The translations under genes were made by a program, and so were the position numbers. 64,000 nt of DNA from an uncultured Flavobacteriaceae bacterium (GTDB taxonomy: Bacteria; Bacteroidota; Bacteroidia; Flavobacteriales; Flavobacteriaceae): assembly GCA_947500435.1 (NCBI GenBank), contig CANMRV010000005.1, forward strand, positions 124,001 to 188,000, written 5' to 3'. The notes below the pieces were generated by a model that was not told the DNA's origin, made no database searches, and worked only from the letters and a program-made list of their open reading frames with translations. Shown piece by piece: positions 46,981 to 54,558 of the stretch (positions are counted from its first letter, which is position 1; every line of letters begins with the position of its first letter).

Positions 46981-48126
46981 ATGAAGATAGCTATCGTATG
47001 TTACCCTACTTGGGGTGGTAGTGGTGTAGTCGCCACGGAGTTAGGCATTGCCCTAGCAAATAGAGGACATGAAGTGCATTTTGTGACCTATAAACAGCCT
47101 GTCCGTTTAGGGCTTTTGAACAATAGAATACACTTTCATGAAGTTCATGTTCCTGAGTACCCCTTGTTTCAGTATCAGCCTTACGAACTGGCTTTGTCTA
47201 GCAAGTTGGTAGATACAATTAAATTACATGGAATAGAATTACTGCATGTACATTATGCCATACCACATGCATATGCAGGTTATATGGCCAAGCAGATGTT
47301 AGCGGAGGAAAATATTTACATTCCCATGATTACCACGCTGCACGGTACTGATATTACTTTGGTAGGGAAGCATCCTTTTTATAAGCCCGCTGTGACTTTT
47401 AGTATTAACAATTCAGACGTTGTTACTTCGGTTTCTCAGAGCCTAAAAGACCAAACCTTAGATTTGTTTGATATACGTACGGATATTGAGGTAATACCCA
47501 ATTTTATAGATAAAACGAAGTATAGTGCTTCTTTTACAGATTGTCAACGGTCACTAATGGCCAATGATGATGAAAAAATATTAACCCATATTAGTAATTT
47601 TAGAAAAGTAAAGCGCATTCCCGATGTGATTCATATTTTTAATAAAGTACAGGAAAGGATTCCGGCAAAATTGGTCATGGTCGGAGAAGGTCCTGAAAAA
47701 GAGGGCGCTGAACGTCTATGTGAAAAATTAGGGATTTCTGATAAAGTAATCTTTCTGGGGAATAGCAATGAAATAGACCGAATTTTATGTTTCTCTGATT
47801 TATTTTTATTGCCCTCGGAAACTGAGAGTTTCGGATTAGCGGCTTTGGAAGCAATGATTAATAAGGTTCCGGTGATATCAAGTAATGCAGGAGGCATACC
47901 AGAAGTAAATGAAGAAGGAGTGACCGGATTTTTAAGTGAAATCGGAGACGTAGATGATATGGCCAAAAATGCTCTTAAAATACTTAGCGACGATGTCATT
48001 TTGAATCAATTTAAAGAGAACGCAGTCAAATCAGCCGAAAGGTTTGATATTCTAAATGTGCTACCATTATACGAGGAGGTTTATGAAAAAGCCTATAAAT
48101 GTAGATTTGATAAAAGCTATAGTTAA
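46981..48126 (+). CDS. bshA: N-acetyl-alpha-D-glucosaminyl L-malate synthase BshA
   Basis: A 381-residue GT4 (GT-B fold) enzyme that joins GlcNAc from UDP-GlcNAc to L-malate, the first step of bacillithiol synthesis. It starts KIAIVCYPTWGGSGVVATELG, the BshA hallmark, with HGTDITLVG in the middle, LTHISNFRKVKR at the domain link and a donor-site motif ETESFGLAALEA (E-x7-E) near residue 282. Length is standard. Bacillithiol is known in Flavobacteriia; bshB and bshC are not in this window. The stop abuts the next gene's GTG with no spacing. It is upstream-facing to the glycan operon but belongs to the plus-strand block. Confidence 0.95.
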   Translation: MKIAIVCYPTWGGSGVVATELGIALANRGHEVHFVTYKQPVRLGLLNNRIHFHEVHVPEYPLFQYQPYELALSSKLVDTIKLHGIELLHVHYAIPHAYAGYMAKQMLAEENIYIPMITTLHGTDITLVGKHPFYKPAVTFSINNSDVVTSVSQSLKDQTLDLFDIRTDIEVIPNFIDKTKYSASFTDCQRSLMANDDEKILTHISNFRKVKRIPDVIHIFNKVQERIPAKLVMVGEGPEKEGAERLCEKLGISDKVIFLGNSNEIDRILCFSDLFLLPSETESFGLAALEAMINKVPVISSNAGGIPEVNEEGVTGFLSEIGDVDDMAKNALKILSDDVILNQFKENAVKSAERFDILNVLPLYEEVYEKAYKCRFDKSYS

Positions 48127-48594
48127 GTGAAGACGTATCTAATCGGATTAGTATTTATTTTGGTGTCATGCAATGGCCAAAAGAAAGCAAGTTTGAAAAA
48201 CTCAAGCGATCAATCAAAATCAGACTCTTCTTTAGTTTTGCTATTACAGGATGAATATGCTGGCTTTGTAGTTGAGGAAACCATGGTTATAAGGGACCAA
48301 AAGCGATTAAAAAGTTTTTATTCCAAAATTAATAAAACTAGAAAACCAGGTTTTCCCGTACCCGTAATAGATTTTTCGAAGGAAATGGTTATTGTTCAGT
48401 GTACTGGCGAACAAAACCATGTTGGATTGCCGACGCTAGCTTTAAGTAGAGAAACAGATTCAGAAATTGTTTTAATGGCTATTACCGATAGGGAAACTAA
48501 GACTTCTACGATTACTGTAGTAACAAATCCATATTGTGTTTATAAGATGCCTTTGACAGACAAGAAGGTCCTTGTTGAAAGCAACCATAAATAG
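48127..48594 (+). CDS. Small PrcB-like lipoprotein
   Basis: A 155-residue lipoprotein starting at GTG 48127, directly after the bshA stop. The signal peptide MKTYLIGLVFILVSC gives lipidated Cys15. The mature part carries VIDFSKEMVIVQCTGE and ends YKMPLTDKKVLVE, a pattern that resembles the PrcB C-terminal domain (PF14343), a structural domain named from a Treponema protease complex. No protease gene is nearby. The GTG is preferred because no ATG precedes the signal sequence. Co-transcription with bshA is likely, but a role in thiol metabolism is not implied by its sequence. Ends before the shared terminator. Confidence 0.6.
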   Translation: MKTYLIGLVFILVSCNGQKKASLKNSSDQSKSDSSLVLLLQDEYAGFVVEETMVIRDQKRLKSFYSKINKTRKPGFPVPVIDFSKEMVIVQCTGEQNHVGLPTLALSRETDSEIVLMAITDRETKTSTITVVTNPYCVYKMPLTDKKVLVESNHK

Positions 48595-48600
48595 CTTCAA

Positions 48601-48645
48601 AACAATTAAAAAGCCCGAGGCATTGCCTCGGGCTTTTTAATTGTT
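48601..48645. terminator. Bidirectional terminator between PrcB-like and PIG-L genes
   Basis: A near-perfect 21-base hairpin: AACAATTAAAAAGCCCGAGGC pairs with GCCTCGGGCTTTTTAATTGTT around an ATT loop. The A and T runs flank the GC-rich core on both strands, so it can end both the plus-strand bshA transcript and the minus-strand glycan operon that stops at 48665. Confidence 0.9.
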
Positions 48646-48664
48646 AATAGTGCTGGTAAAAGTA

Positions 48665-49345
48665 TTACTTGGTGTAAACTAAATGAAAGGGTTCTGCATA
48701 TTCGGTGCCAACCATGTTTCCGAAATATTTTGCGGAGTTACGAATAGCCTCACTACTTCTAGGATGTGGATAATCTCTCATCTCAGTTTTGTACTTCTCC
48801 ATCGCAGAAAGTTTGGAATCAATGGTCTCCGAAATGTCAATAAAAACATTGGGATTGAAGGGAGCTTTCTTTAATAAATTACCCCATTCAGAAGAAGAGT
48901 TCACATAGTAGGACAAAAGATGTTTCACTTTTTGTCCCGGATAAGGTCTACATGCGACCATTGTACTTTCGTATAATTCGTTATGATCTTTGTTGATATC
49001 ATTTCTATCTTGAACGAAAATCGTGTCGTAGCCTCCGGCAGAAATTACTTTTCCAAGTGCAATATTCTTATCCACGTGAGCAATAGTATCCAAGCGCATA
49101 TCTGGAAAATCTAGTCTCGGCAGGACATTAGAACCTAAAACATCATTTGCCTCCTTAGCCTCTCCAAACTTATCTTCTAGTATGGCATTGTTATCAAAAT
49201 ATTGTGTGCTGCTGCCATCAGTAAAAATAAGGACATCTACCTGCTTTTTCATCTGCACCAATTTTGGAATTGTACCACCAACCCCTAATATTTCATCATC
49301 AGGATGTGCTGCGATTACCAATATTTTATTAAACAACTCTAGCAT
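48665..49345 (-). CDS. PIG-L/LmbE-family deacetylase
   Basis: A 226-residue zinc-dependent N-deacetylase of the LmbE/PIG-L family. AHPDDE near residue 13 gives the His and Asp metal ligands, with DGSS, the DRNDINKDHNELY segment and a late HPR-containing stretch (RDYPHPRSSEAIR) completing the fold. The family removes acetyl from GlcNAc-type groups. Its ATG overlaps the stop of the formyltransferase gene as TAATG, so the two are translationally coupled. An acetyl-to-formyl exchange on one sugar is the simplest reading. It is the last gene of the glycan operon. It could alternatively be a BshB for bacillithiol, but its operon argues against that. Confidence 0.85.
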   Translation of the reverse strand: MLELFNKILVIAAHPDDEILGVGGTIPKLVQMKKQVDVLIFTDGSSTQYFDNNAILEDKFGEAKEANDVLGSNVLPRLDFPDMRLDTIAHVDKNIALGKVISAGGYDTIFVQDRNDINKDHNELYESTMVACRPYPGQKVKHLLSYYVNSSSEWGNLLKKAPFNPNVFIDISETIDSKLSAMEKYKTEMRDYPHPRSSEAIRNSAKYFGNMVGTEYAEPFHLVYTK

Positions 49346-50319
49346 TATTTTTGTCTTTTTAAATTATAAATTTCATCCTGAAGGGAGTATCCTAGTTTGT
49401 CTCCAACTCTAAAAAATTTAAGATCTACAGGTTCTCTATCTTCCCCAGTGGGTTTGTTCAACCAGAGGCTTCCATTTTCGAACTGCACTAATATTCCTGT
49501 TTTACTTTTTTTATGAATTTGCCCTAAGGTACCGAAATAAAAGCCCTCAGTATCAACCTCAACTTCCCAAAAAGTAATTTTTTGGTCTTTGTAATAGCTG
49601 TATGCTCCTGGGTAAGGTTCCCCAACCGCACGAATAAGTCTTTCTACAGATTCCCATTTGTGATGGAATTCAATTAAGCCATCCGAGGGTGTTCTTTTAC
49701 CTCTTACGGTAACTCCTCTTTCGTTTTGTTTCGAAAAGGAAATAGGGGTGTTTGATGCTATGGACTTATAAATCTCATGAAACCCAAGACTTAGTTCTCT
49801 GCCCACCATAGCGTATAAATCTTTTACATAAGTTCTTGGCGGGATATCAAAATTTCGTTGAAAAATTAGACTGCCCGTATCTACACCCGTATCTATTTTG
49901 AAAAAGCTTACAGCTGAAGTATCTAAATCTTCTAAAATGGTCCAAGGAAGTGGTGCTCTTCCTCTGCCATGGGGCAGTTTTGAAGGATGCGTACCTACTA
50001 CAAATTTTGAAAAGCAGTTGATAAAATCAATCCGAAAAATTTGGCTCCATCCAAGTGTAAATAGATAATCGGGCTTATGTTTTTTAAGCTCAGCCACAGT
50101 GTCATCAGAATTTACGTTTGTAGTGTCTATCGTATGTATCCCATGCTCTTCGCAAAAAGGATGTAAGTCACGATAGTCCGAAACGTTTTTGTTTTGACCA
50201 CTTGGCAATGTTATCAAAGTGTCGATAACGCAATTGTTCGCAGTCAAATATTTCAAACATTCATAAGATTCGATATTGGAACCAATACAGAATATCTTTG
50301 GCATTTTGTTCTCGTTCAT
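49345..50319 (-). CDS. Sugar formyltransferase-like protein (Fmt/ArnA N-terminal type)
   Basis: A 324-residue formyltransferase-fold protein, N-10-formyl-THF type. The active-site region reads THPSKLPHGRGRAP with His111, and Asp147 in TGVDTGS lies exactly 36 residues on, as in ArnA and Fmt. The third catalytic residue, Asn two positions before the His, is Gly109 here. I recall such G-x-H proteins in other polysaccharide clusters, so it may be a subfamily and not a dead enzyme. An Fmt_C-like domain (about 205-310; GEPYPGAYSYY) closes the protein. Housekeeping tRNA formylation is unlikely because of the operon and the changed residue. It is coupled to the PIG-L deacetylase through TAATG. Confidence 0.75.
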   Translation of the reverse strand: MNENKMPKIFCIGSNIESYECLKYLTANNCVIDTLITLPSGQNKNVSDYRDLHPFCEEHGIHTIDTTNVNSDDTVAELKKHKPDYLFTLGWSQIFRIDFINCFSKFVVGTHPSKLPHGRGRAPLPWTILEDLDTSAVSFFKIDTGVDTGSLIFQRNFDIPPRTYVKDLYAMVGRELSLGFHEIYKSIASNTPISFSKQNERGVTVRGKRTPSDGLIEFHHKWESVERLIRAVGEPYPGAYSYYKDQKITFWEVEVDTEGFYFGTLGQIHKKSKTGILVQFENGSLWLNKPTGEDREPVDLKFFRVGDKLGYSLQDEIYNLKRQK

Positions 50320-50325
50320 GTTTTT

Positions 50326-51162
50326 CTAATTGCTTTCGAAAACAGATGAAAAGTCTAATTTCGTAAGTCCGAATTTGCTTCTAAATTTTTCGTTGACCAA
50401 TTTTACTCGGTATTTGGTTGCCTTTCGGACAATATTCTCAAAAAAGCCTTTTTTGAAAATACTATAGGAGTTCATTTTCTTCACAGCTTCTGGGGTGCTG
50501 CAATAGTTTTCTGTGTTACCAATACTATAAATTGCACCAACGAAGGGTAGTGGACTTAATTTTTTATCACCCTCTAGCGTCATAAAATCATGATTGTATA
50601 GAGGTAGCGGATTCTCTTCTAAAAGTAATCCAATGTATTCGGCTTTCACAATAATACAAGTTCCACAAAGTATATTAAAACTATTCTTGTTAAGAAAAAT
50701 CAGGTTACTACCCTCGTTATAGATGTATCCTTTTTTAAAGTACCAACCAACTGCGTCGCCGTTTTGTTTTTCCACAAAAGAGACCAGATTTTTATTGATA
50801 CAATCATCAGCATCTGCTACCATTATATACTCTGGATTATATCTTTTGGCATATTCAACACCAGCCATTATCTTCTTCGCTTTATCAGCTTCTTTAGCAC
50901 CGTTTCTATATTCTTCGGTTTGCATTTTTTCAATGTTCTCAGGTGTAGGAGGCTCAAAATCTACTGGTAAATACTCCAAATTTGGATGTGAGAACTGAAT
51001 TTCTGGAATTTCATGGCATACTGCAACAACCTTAAAATTATCAGAGGTTTGTTGACAAATGGATTTCAACGCACGTTCCACCAAAATTGAAAATACTGCC
51101 CAGTTACTTGAAATCTGAGAACTTTTGATGGGTACTATAAATACTACTTTACTACTTTCCAT
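50326..51162 (-). CDS. Family A (GT2-type) glycosyltransferase
   Basis: A 278-residue cytosolic glycosyltransferase with a GT-A fold. VVFIVPIKS and ALKSICQQTSDNFKVVAVCHE form the nucleotide-binding start; MVADADDCI near residue 114 holds the DxD metal-binding motif. No membrane segments are visible, so it acts at the inner face of the membrane on the lipid-linked glycan. Donor and linkage cannot be read. It lies 6 bases upstream of the formyltransferase gene and 19 bases after the FemAB-like gene, well inside the polysaccharide operon. ATG start is clear. Confidence 0.8.
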   Translation of the reverse strand: MESSKVVFIVPIKSSQISSNWAVFSILVERALKSICQQTSDNFKVVAVCHEIPEIQFSHPNLEYLPVDFEPPTPENIEKMQTEEYRNGAKEADKAKKIMAGVEYAKRYNPEYIMVADADDCINKNLVSFVEKQNGDAVGWYFKKGYIYNEGSNLIFLNKNSFNILCGTCIIVKAEYIGLLLEENPLPLYNHDFMTLEGDKKLSPLPFVGAIYSIGNTENYCSTPEAVKKMNSYSIFKKGFFENIVRKATKYRVKLVNEKFRSKFGLTKLDFSSVFESN

Positions 51163-51181
51163 AAGTTTTGTGACTAATTGA

Positions 51182-52186
51182 TTAAGCTCTATATGTGGGG
51201 AAAAACGAACTTGATTCTTTATTTACAGATAACTCTTTGTATACCTTATCATTGACAACGTATTTCCAAGCTTTCCATTGTTTGATATCTTTTGAAAATG
51301 AACTTTTAAAGCTAAAAAGTGCGTCTTCTTTACTTTGATAACCACCTCCCAGATTAAAATAATCAAACCCCGACTCCGTTCCTTTGATTCTCATTTCGTC
51401 GAGCAATATTCGCGACGGAGCTATATTCATAAAGTCGCTCTTAGTGCCTGATAGATGATATTGAATTATATTATTTGTTTTAACGAACATTGAACCAGCA
51501 ATGATTTCTCCTGTTTCATTATGTACCGCTAGAAGAATGTCTGTTTCAAAACCGTCGCATTTTAAAAAATTAAAAAAATATTGATTATCAAAAAAGTAAG
51601 AATCATTTGCTTCCAACTTTTGCATTGTTTCCAAGTAAATTTCAACAAAGCTGTTGATTTCCTCTTGTGTTTCTGCAAGCTTAATGCTGCAAGCTCTTCT
51701 CGCTTTGTTGACCCTACTTTTGGTATCTTTTCTGTATGCAGCACGAGATGCTTCAAGAGGAAGTTTTAAATCTATATTTACAAGGCTCCCTATAACGTCC
51801 AATTCACCAATTCCATTCAGAACATAGTCTTGACATTCAATGTATGGATTCATTCTAGAAAATACCGATACCACTTTTATTTTCATTAAGTAATCATTTA
51901 ACAAGTCGTAAAAGTGATTGTTATCAAAATTCTCAGTTATATTCTTTGATATAGGTCCAGTATAGCCATATACTGAAGTCAAATCAAAAAATTCGGTATT
52001 CGGTATTTCGCGTAACAAAAATGGAACTGCAATGATTTCAGCCTCCTTCTTATATACAATCAATAAGGGCTGCTCTTCTTCACTTTTCGAGATTTGATGG
52101 TAGTCAAAGGTATGATAAAAGTCATATGACCCAATTTCTTTGAGTGTTGCATCCCATTCATTTTTACTGGTTATTATTTCAAGCAT
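51182..52186 (-). CDS. FemAB/GNAT-fold (BioF2-like) acyltransferase
   Basis: A 334-residue protein of the FemAB/BioF2-like (Acetyltransf_6, PF13480) group. The pattern is typical: FYHTFDYHQISKS, VPFLLREIP, FFDLTSVYGYTGP near residue 90, a basic stretch RKDTKSRVNKARR, and the second GNAT half with IIAGSMFVKTNNIIQYHLSG and FDYFNLGGG. Relatives add amino acids (from aminoacyl-tRNA) or acyl groups to amines in peptidoglycan or in surface glycans. In this operon, a glycan amine such as one exposed by the PIG-L enzyme is a plausible acceptor. Acyl donor unknown. It overlaps the preceding GT4 gene by 8 bases. Confidence 0.75.
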   Translation of the reverse strand: MLEIITSKNEWDATLKEIGSYDFYHTFDYHQISKSEEEQPLLIVYKKEAEIIAVPFLLREIPNTEFFDLTSVYGYTGPISKNITENFDNNHFYDLLNDYLMKIKVVSVFSRMNPYIECQDYVLNGIGELDVIGSLVNIDLKLPLEASRAAYRKDTKSRVNKARRACSIKLAETQEEINSFVEIYLETMQKLEANDSYFFDNQYFFNFLKCDGFETDILLAVHNETGEIIAGSMFVKTNNIIQYHLSGTKSDFMNIAPSRILLDEMRIKGTESGFDYFNLGGGYQSKEDALFSFKSSFSKDIKQWKAWKYVVNDKVYKELSVNKESSSFFPTYRA

Positions 52187-53327
52187 GGTTAGTGTTTGTT
52201 GCGATTGATTGGTAAACTTTAACAGTGTTGGAAGTCATGGTTTTTATTGTGAAATTATCAAGCGCTTTCTGCTTTCCTTTTACAGCAATAGTCTCCCTCA
52301 AAGAATCATCTTCTAAGAGGTCGGAAAGAATATTAGCCAAAGCTTCTGCATCTTCTATAGCATAGATAAATCCATCTTCTCCATTTGCAATTTGGTCGTA
52401 AGCCCCAAAAGAATCTGATCGTATGGTACAACACCCACTCATCATAGCCTCTACAGCAACTAAACCGAAGGTATCCGACCGAGATGGTAGAACGAAGATA
52501 TCGAAAAGCTGATAAAACGGCTTTGGGTCTTGAAAGGGAATTAAAGTAATTTTTTCCGAAAGTGTGGACGATTGAATTAAATCGTTCAACCATTTTTTAT
52601 CAGTATTCAAAAAATAATCCCCAAGAAATACCAAGTGAATTTTATCTTTAAGCCCGGTTGCTAGATAAGTGTCAACTGCCTTTATTAGAACATCCAAACC
52701 TTTTACTGGTGTAACTCTCCCAACAAATCCGATGATGATTTTATTGTTAGGGATACTATATTTTTTTGAGATAGCAGCGATTTCAGTTTTTGGTGTTTCT
52801 TGAGAAAACCGTTCAGAAATTCCGTGTAAAACTATCGGCGTATCTTCTGATTTCCCGCCCAAGAAATCAATACCGTATTGTTTTGACTCTTTGCTTACGG
52901 CAATTAATTTTGTAGGGTTTTTATACATGATATTTTTTCGAAGCAAATCGCTGTGCACCGTCGTTATAAATTTCTTTCCAAGTAGCCATGGTAAAAAAGT
53001 GGTATTGGGCGACTGGCAGTGGATGACATCAACTTTAATACTCATAATCCAATATAAAATTTGAATCATAGAAATAACAGAACTGAAAAGCTTACTCAGA
53101 ATATTTCCATTTGAAATGGTAAAGGTCTTCAAAGTCATTCCGAGATTTTCAAATTCGCTTTGAATTTTATTTAAAAATTCGAAATGTTCATTTGTAACAC
53201 CACCAGAGATTCCACCAGTTATCATAGTCAACTTATGACCTTGTTCTATCAATCCTTTGGCAAGGTCAAGCGTGTGGGTAGTAACCCCATTTTTTTCGAT
53301 TCTGCTTAAAATAAAAAGGACTTTCAT
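52179..53327 (-). CDS. GT4-family glycosyltransferase
   Basis: A 382-residue GT-B glycosyltransferase. It starts MKVLFILSRIEKNGVTTHTLD; the ATG at 53327 is chosen, as an adjacent upstream TTG would add only one residue. The C-terminal donor domain has IGFVGRVTPVKGLDVLI and the E-x7-E-like segment SRSDTFGLVAVEAMMSG near residue 290. A retaining mechanism and a UDP- or GDP-sugar donor are expected from the family. It shares the operon with neighbours on both sides: it overlaps the FemAB-like gene by 8 bases and starts 12 bases after the PurN-like gene. Confidence 0.88.
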   Translation of the reverse strand: MKVLFILSRIEKNGVTTHTLDLAKGLIEQGHKLTMITGGISGGVTNEHFEFLNKIQSEFENLGMTLKTFTISNGNILSKLFSSVISMIQILYWIMSIKVDVIHCQSPNTTFLPWLLGKKFITTVHSDLLRKNIMYKNPTKLIAVSKESKQYGIDFLGGKSEDTPIVLHGISERFSQETPKTEIAAISKKYSIPNNKIIIGFVGRVTPVKGLDVLIKAVDTYLATGLKDKIHLVFLGDYFLNTDKKWLNDLIQSSTLSEKITLIPFQDPKPFYQLFDIFVLPSRSDTFGLVAVEAMMSGCCTIRSDSFGAYDQIANGEDGFIYAIEDAEALANILSDLLEDDSLRETIAVKGKQKALDNFTIKTMTSNTVKVYQSIATNTNHA

Positions 53328-53339
53328 CAAAATTCAAAT

Positions 53340-53939
53340 TTAGTTGTCCAAATGCGACTTTTCGATTAGTGCAATAGTATCCAATATTATTTTACCTGCT
53401 GTTTTAGCAAATTTCGGATAAACCGATTCAAAGGTCTCGTTATCTTCAAAACGAATAGGTTCTTGACAAAGAATTTTACCTTCATCTATTTTGTCATCAA
53501 TAATATGCGTTGTAATACCTGATATTTTTACACCATAGGCAAGTGCCTCTTGAATTGCAGTAGTGGTAGCAAGAAAACTTGGAAAAAGAGAAGGATGTAT
53601 GTTTACAATACGATTAGGAAACTTCTTCAGAAACCCTGCTCTAACTATGTACTTATAACTTAGTAGTAATACATAATCGATATCTCTTTTTAGAAGTTCA
53701 TCGGAAATAAAATCTTGATATTCTTCAGGAGAACCATAATCTTTCCTTATAACTCTTAATGTAGGAATGTTTGCTTTTTCTGCAGCTTCCTGGGCACCGC
53801 AAGGCACGCTCTGATATACAAGCAATGATATCTCCGAATTATTTAATTTGCCCTCGGAGAAAGCTTCAATGGTATCCTTACCATTTCTGCCCCAACCCGT
53901 TGTAAGGATTGCCCATTTAAGTTTACGTTCTTTCTTCAT
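53340..53939 (-). CDS. PurN-like formyltransferase in glycan operon
   Basis: A 199-residue protein with the glycinamide-ribonucleotide-transformylase fold and a complete N-10-formyl-THF triad: Asn113 and His115 in VNIHPSLFPSF, and Asp152 in DDKIDEGK. It is PurN-sized. The PurN phosphate-binding loop (GSGSNLQAI type) is replaced by TGWGRNGKDTIEA, so the substrate may not be GAR. It overlaps the sugar transferase gene by 17 bases and precedes a GT4 gene by 12 bases, firmly inside the polysaccharide operon. A sugar-nucleotide N-formyltransferase is the best inference; a displaced purine enzyme is the alternative. Confidence 0.7.
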   Translation of the reverse strand: MKKERKLKWAILTTGWGRNGKDTIEAFSEGKLNNSEISLLVYQSVPCGAQEAAEKANIPTLRVIRKDYGSPEEYQDFISDELLKRDIDYVLLLSYKYIVRAGFLKKFPNRIVNIHPSLFPSFLATTTAIQEALAYGVKISGITTHIIDDKIDEGKILCQEPIRFEDNETFESVYPKFAKTAGKIILDTIALIEKSHLDN

Positions 53940-54531
53940 CCAAATCTAACATTACAGAACGCGGGTCAGAGACGTTGTCCTTTGATTGAATTACATTTTT
54001 TAGGGTCTGAAAAAATATTCTCACATCGAGTTGAAAAGAAATATTTTCAACATATTCCACATCTTTTTTAAGCCTGTCGTTCCAGTTGAGTAGATTTCTT
54101 CCTGATACTTGAGCCAAACCTGAAATACCTGGCAGTACTTGATGTCTTTTACGCTCTGTTTCGGTATAATAAGGTAAATATTTTGGTAATAATGGACGTG
54201 GACCTATGAGGCTCATTTCCCCTTTTAATATGTTAATGACCTGTGGTATTTCGTCTAGTGACGTTTTTCTAATAAACTTACCAATCGTAGTCAGACGCTC
54301 AGAATCGCTTAAAAGGTTACCGTTTGCATCTTTTTTGTCGTTCATTGTCTTAAACTTAAATATCCCAAAAATCTTTTCATTTTTACCAGGGCGTTTCTGA
54401 TAAAAGAAAATACTGCCTTTGTTGGCGATTGCAAGCAATAAAACGACTACAATGAGAACGGGGCTTAAGGTAATTAGCAATAGTATAGCTATTACCGAAT
54501 CGATTACCCTTTTAAAAAAAAATCTATACAT
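53923..54531 (-). CDS. Initiating sugar-phosphate transferase (PglC/Bac_transf)
   Basis: A 202-residue monotopic membrane enzyme of the Bac_transf family (PF02397) that moves a sugar phosphate from UDP-sugar onto undecaprenyl phosphate, the first step of repeat-unit assembly. An N-terminal hydrophobic re-entrant helix (FKRVIDSVIAILLLITLSPV, residues 7-26) is followed by IFGIFKFKTM, TSLDEIPQVINILKGEMSLIG, the GPRPLLP motif and VLPGISGLAQVSGRN. It is the short PglC-like form, lacking the four N-terminal helices of WcaJ-type proteins. Starting sugar likely a UDP-N-acetylhexosamine, unproved. It is 27 bases after the WbuB-like gene. Confidence 0.92.
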   Translation of the reverse strand: MYRFFFKRVIDSVIAILLLITLSPVLIVVVLLLAIANKGSIFFYQKRPGKNEKIFGIFKFKTMNDKKDANGNLLSDSERLTTIGKFIRKTSLDEIPQVINILKGEMSLIGPRPLLPKYLPYYTETERKRHQVLPGISGLAQVSGRNLLNWNDRLKKDVEYVENISFQLDVRIFFQTLKNVIQSKDNVSDPRSVMLDLDEERT

Positions 54532-54558
54532 ATTGATATTAACGCTAAAATCGATTGC

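Noticed and set aside
48665..49345. PIG-L protein as the bacillithiol enzyme BshB paired with bshA
   Set aside because: It is on the opposite strand behind a bidirectional terminator and coupled to the formyltransferase in the glycan operon.
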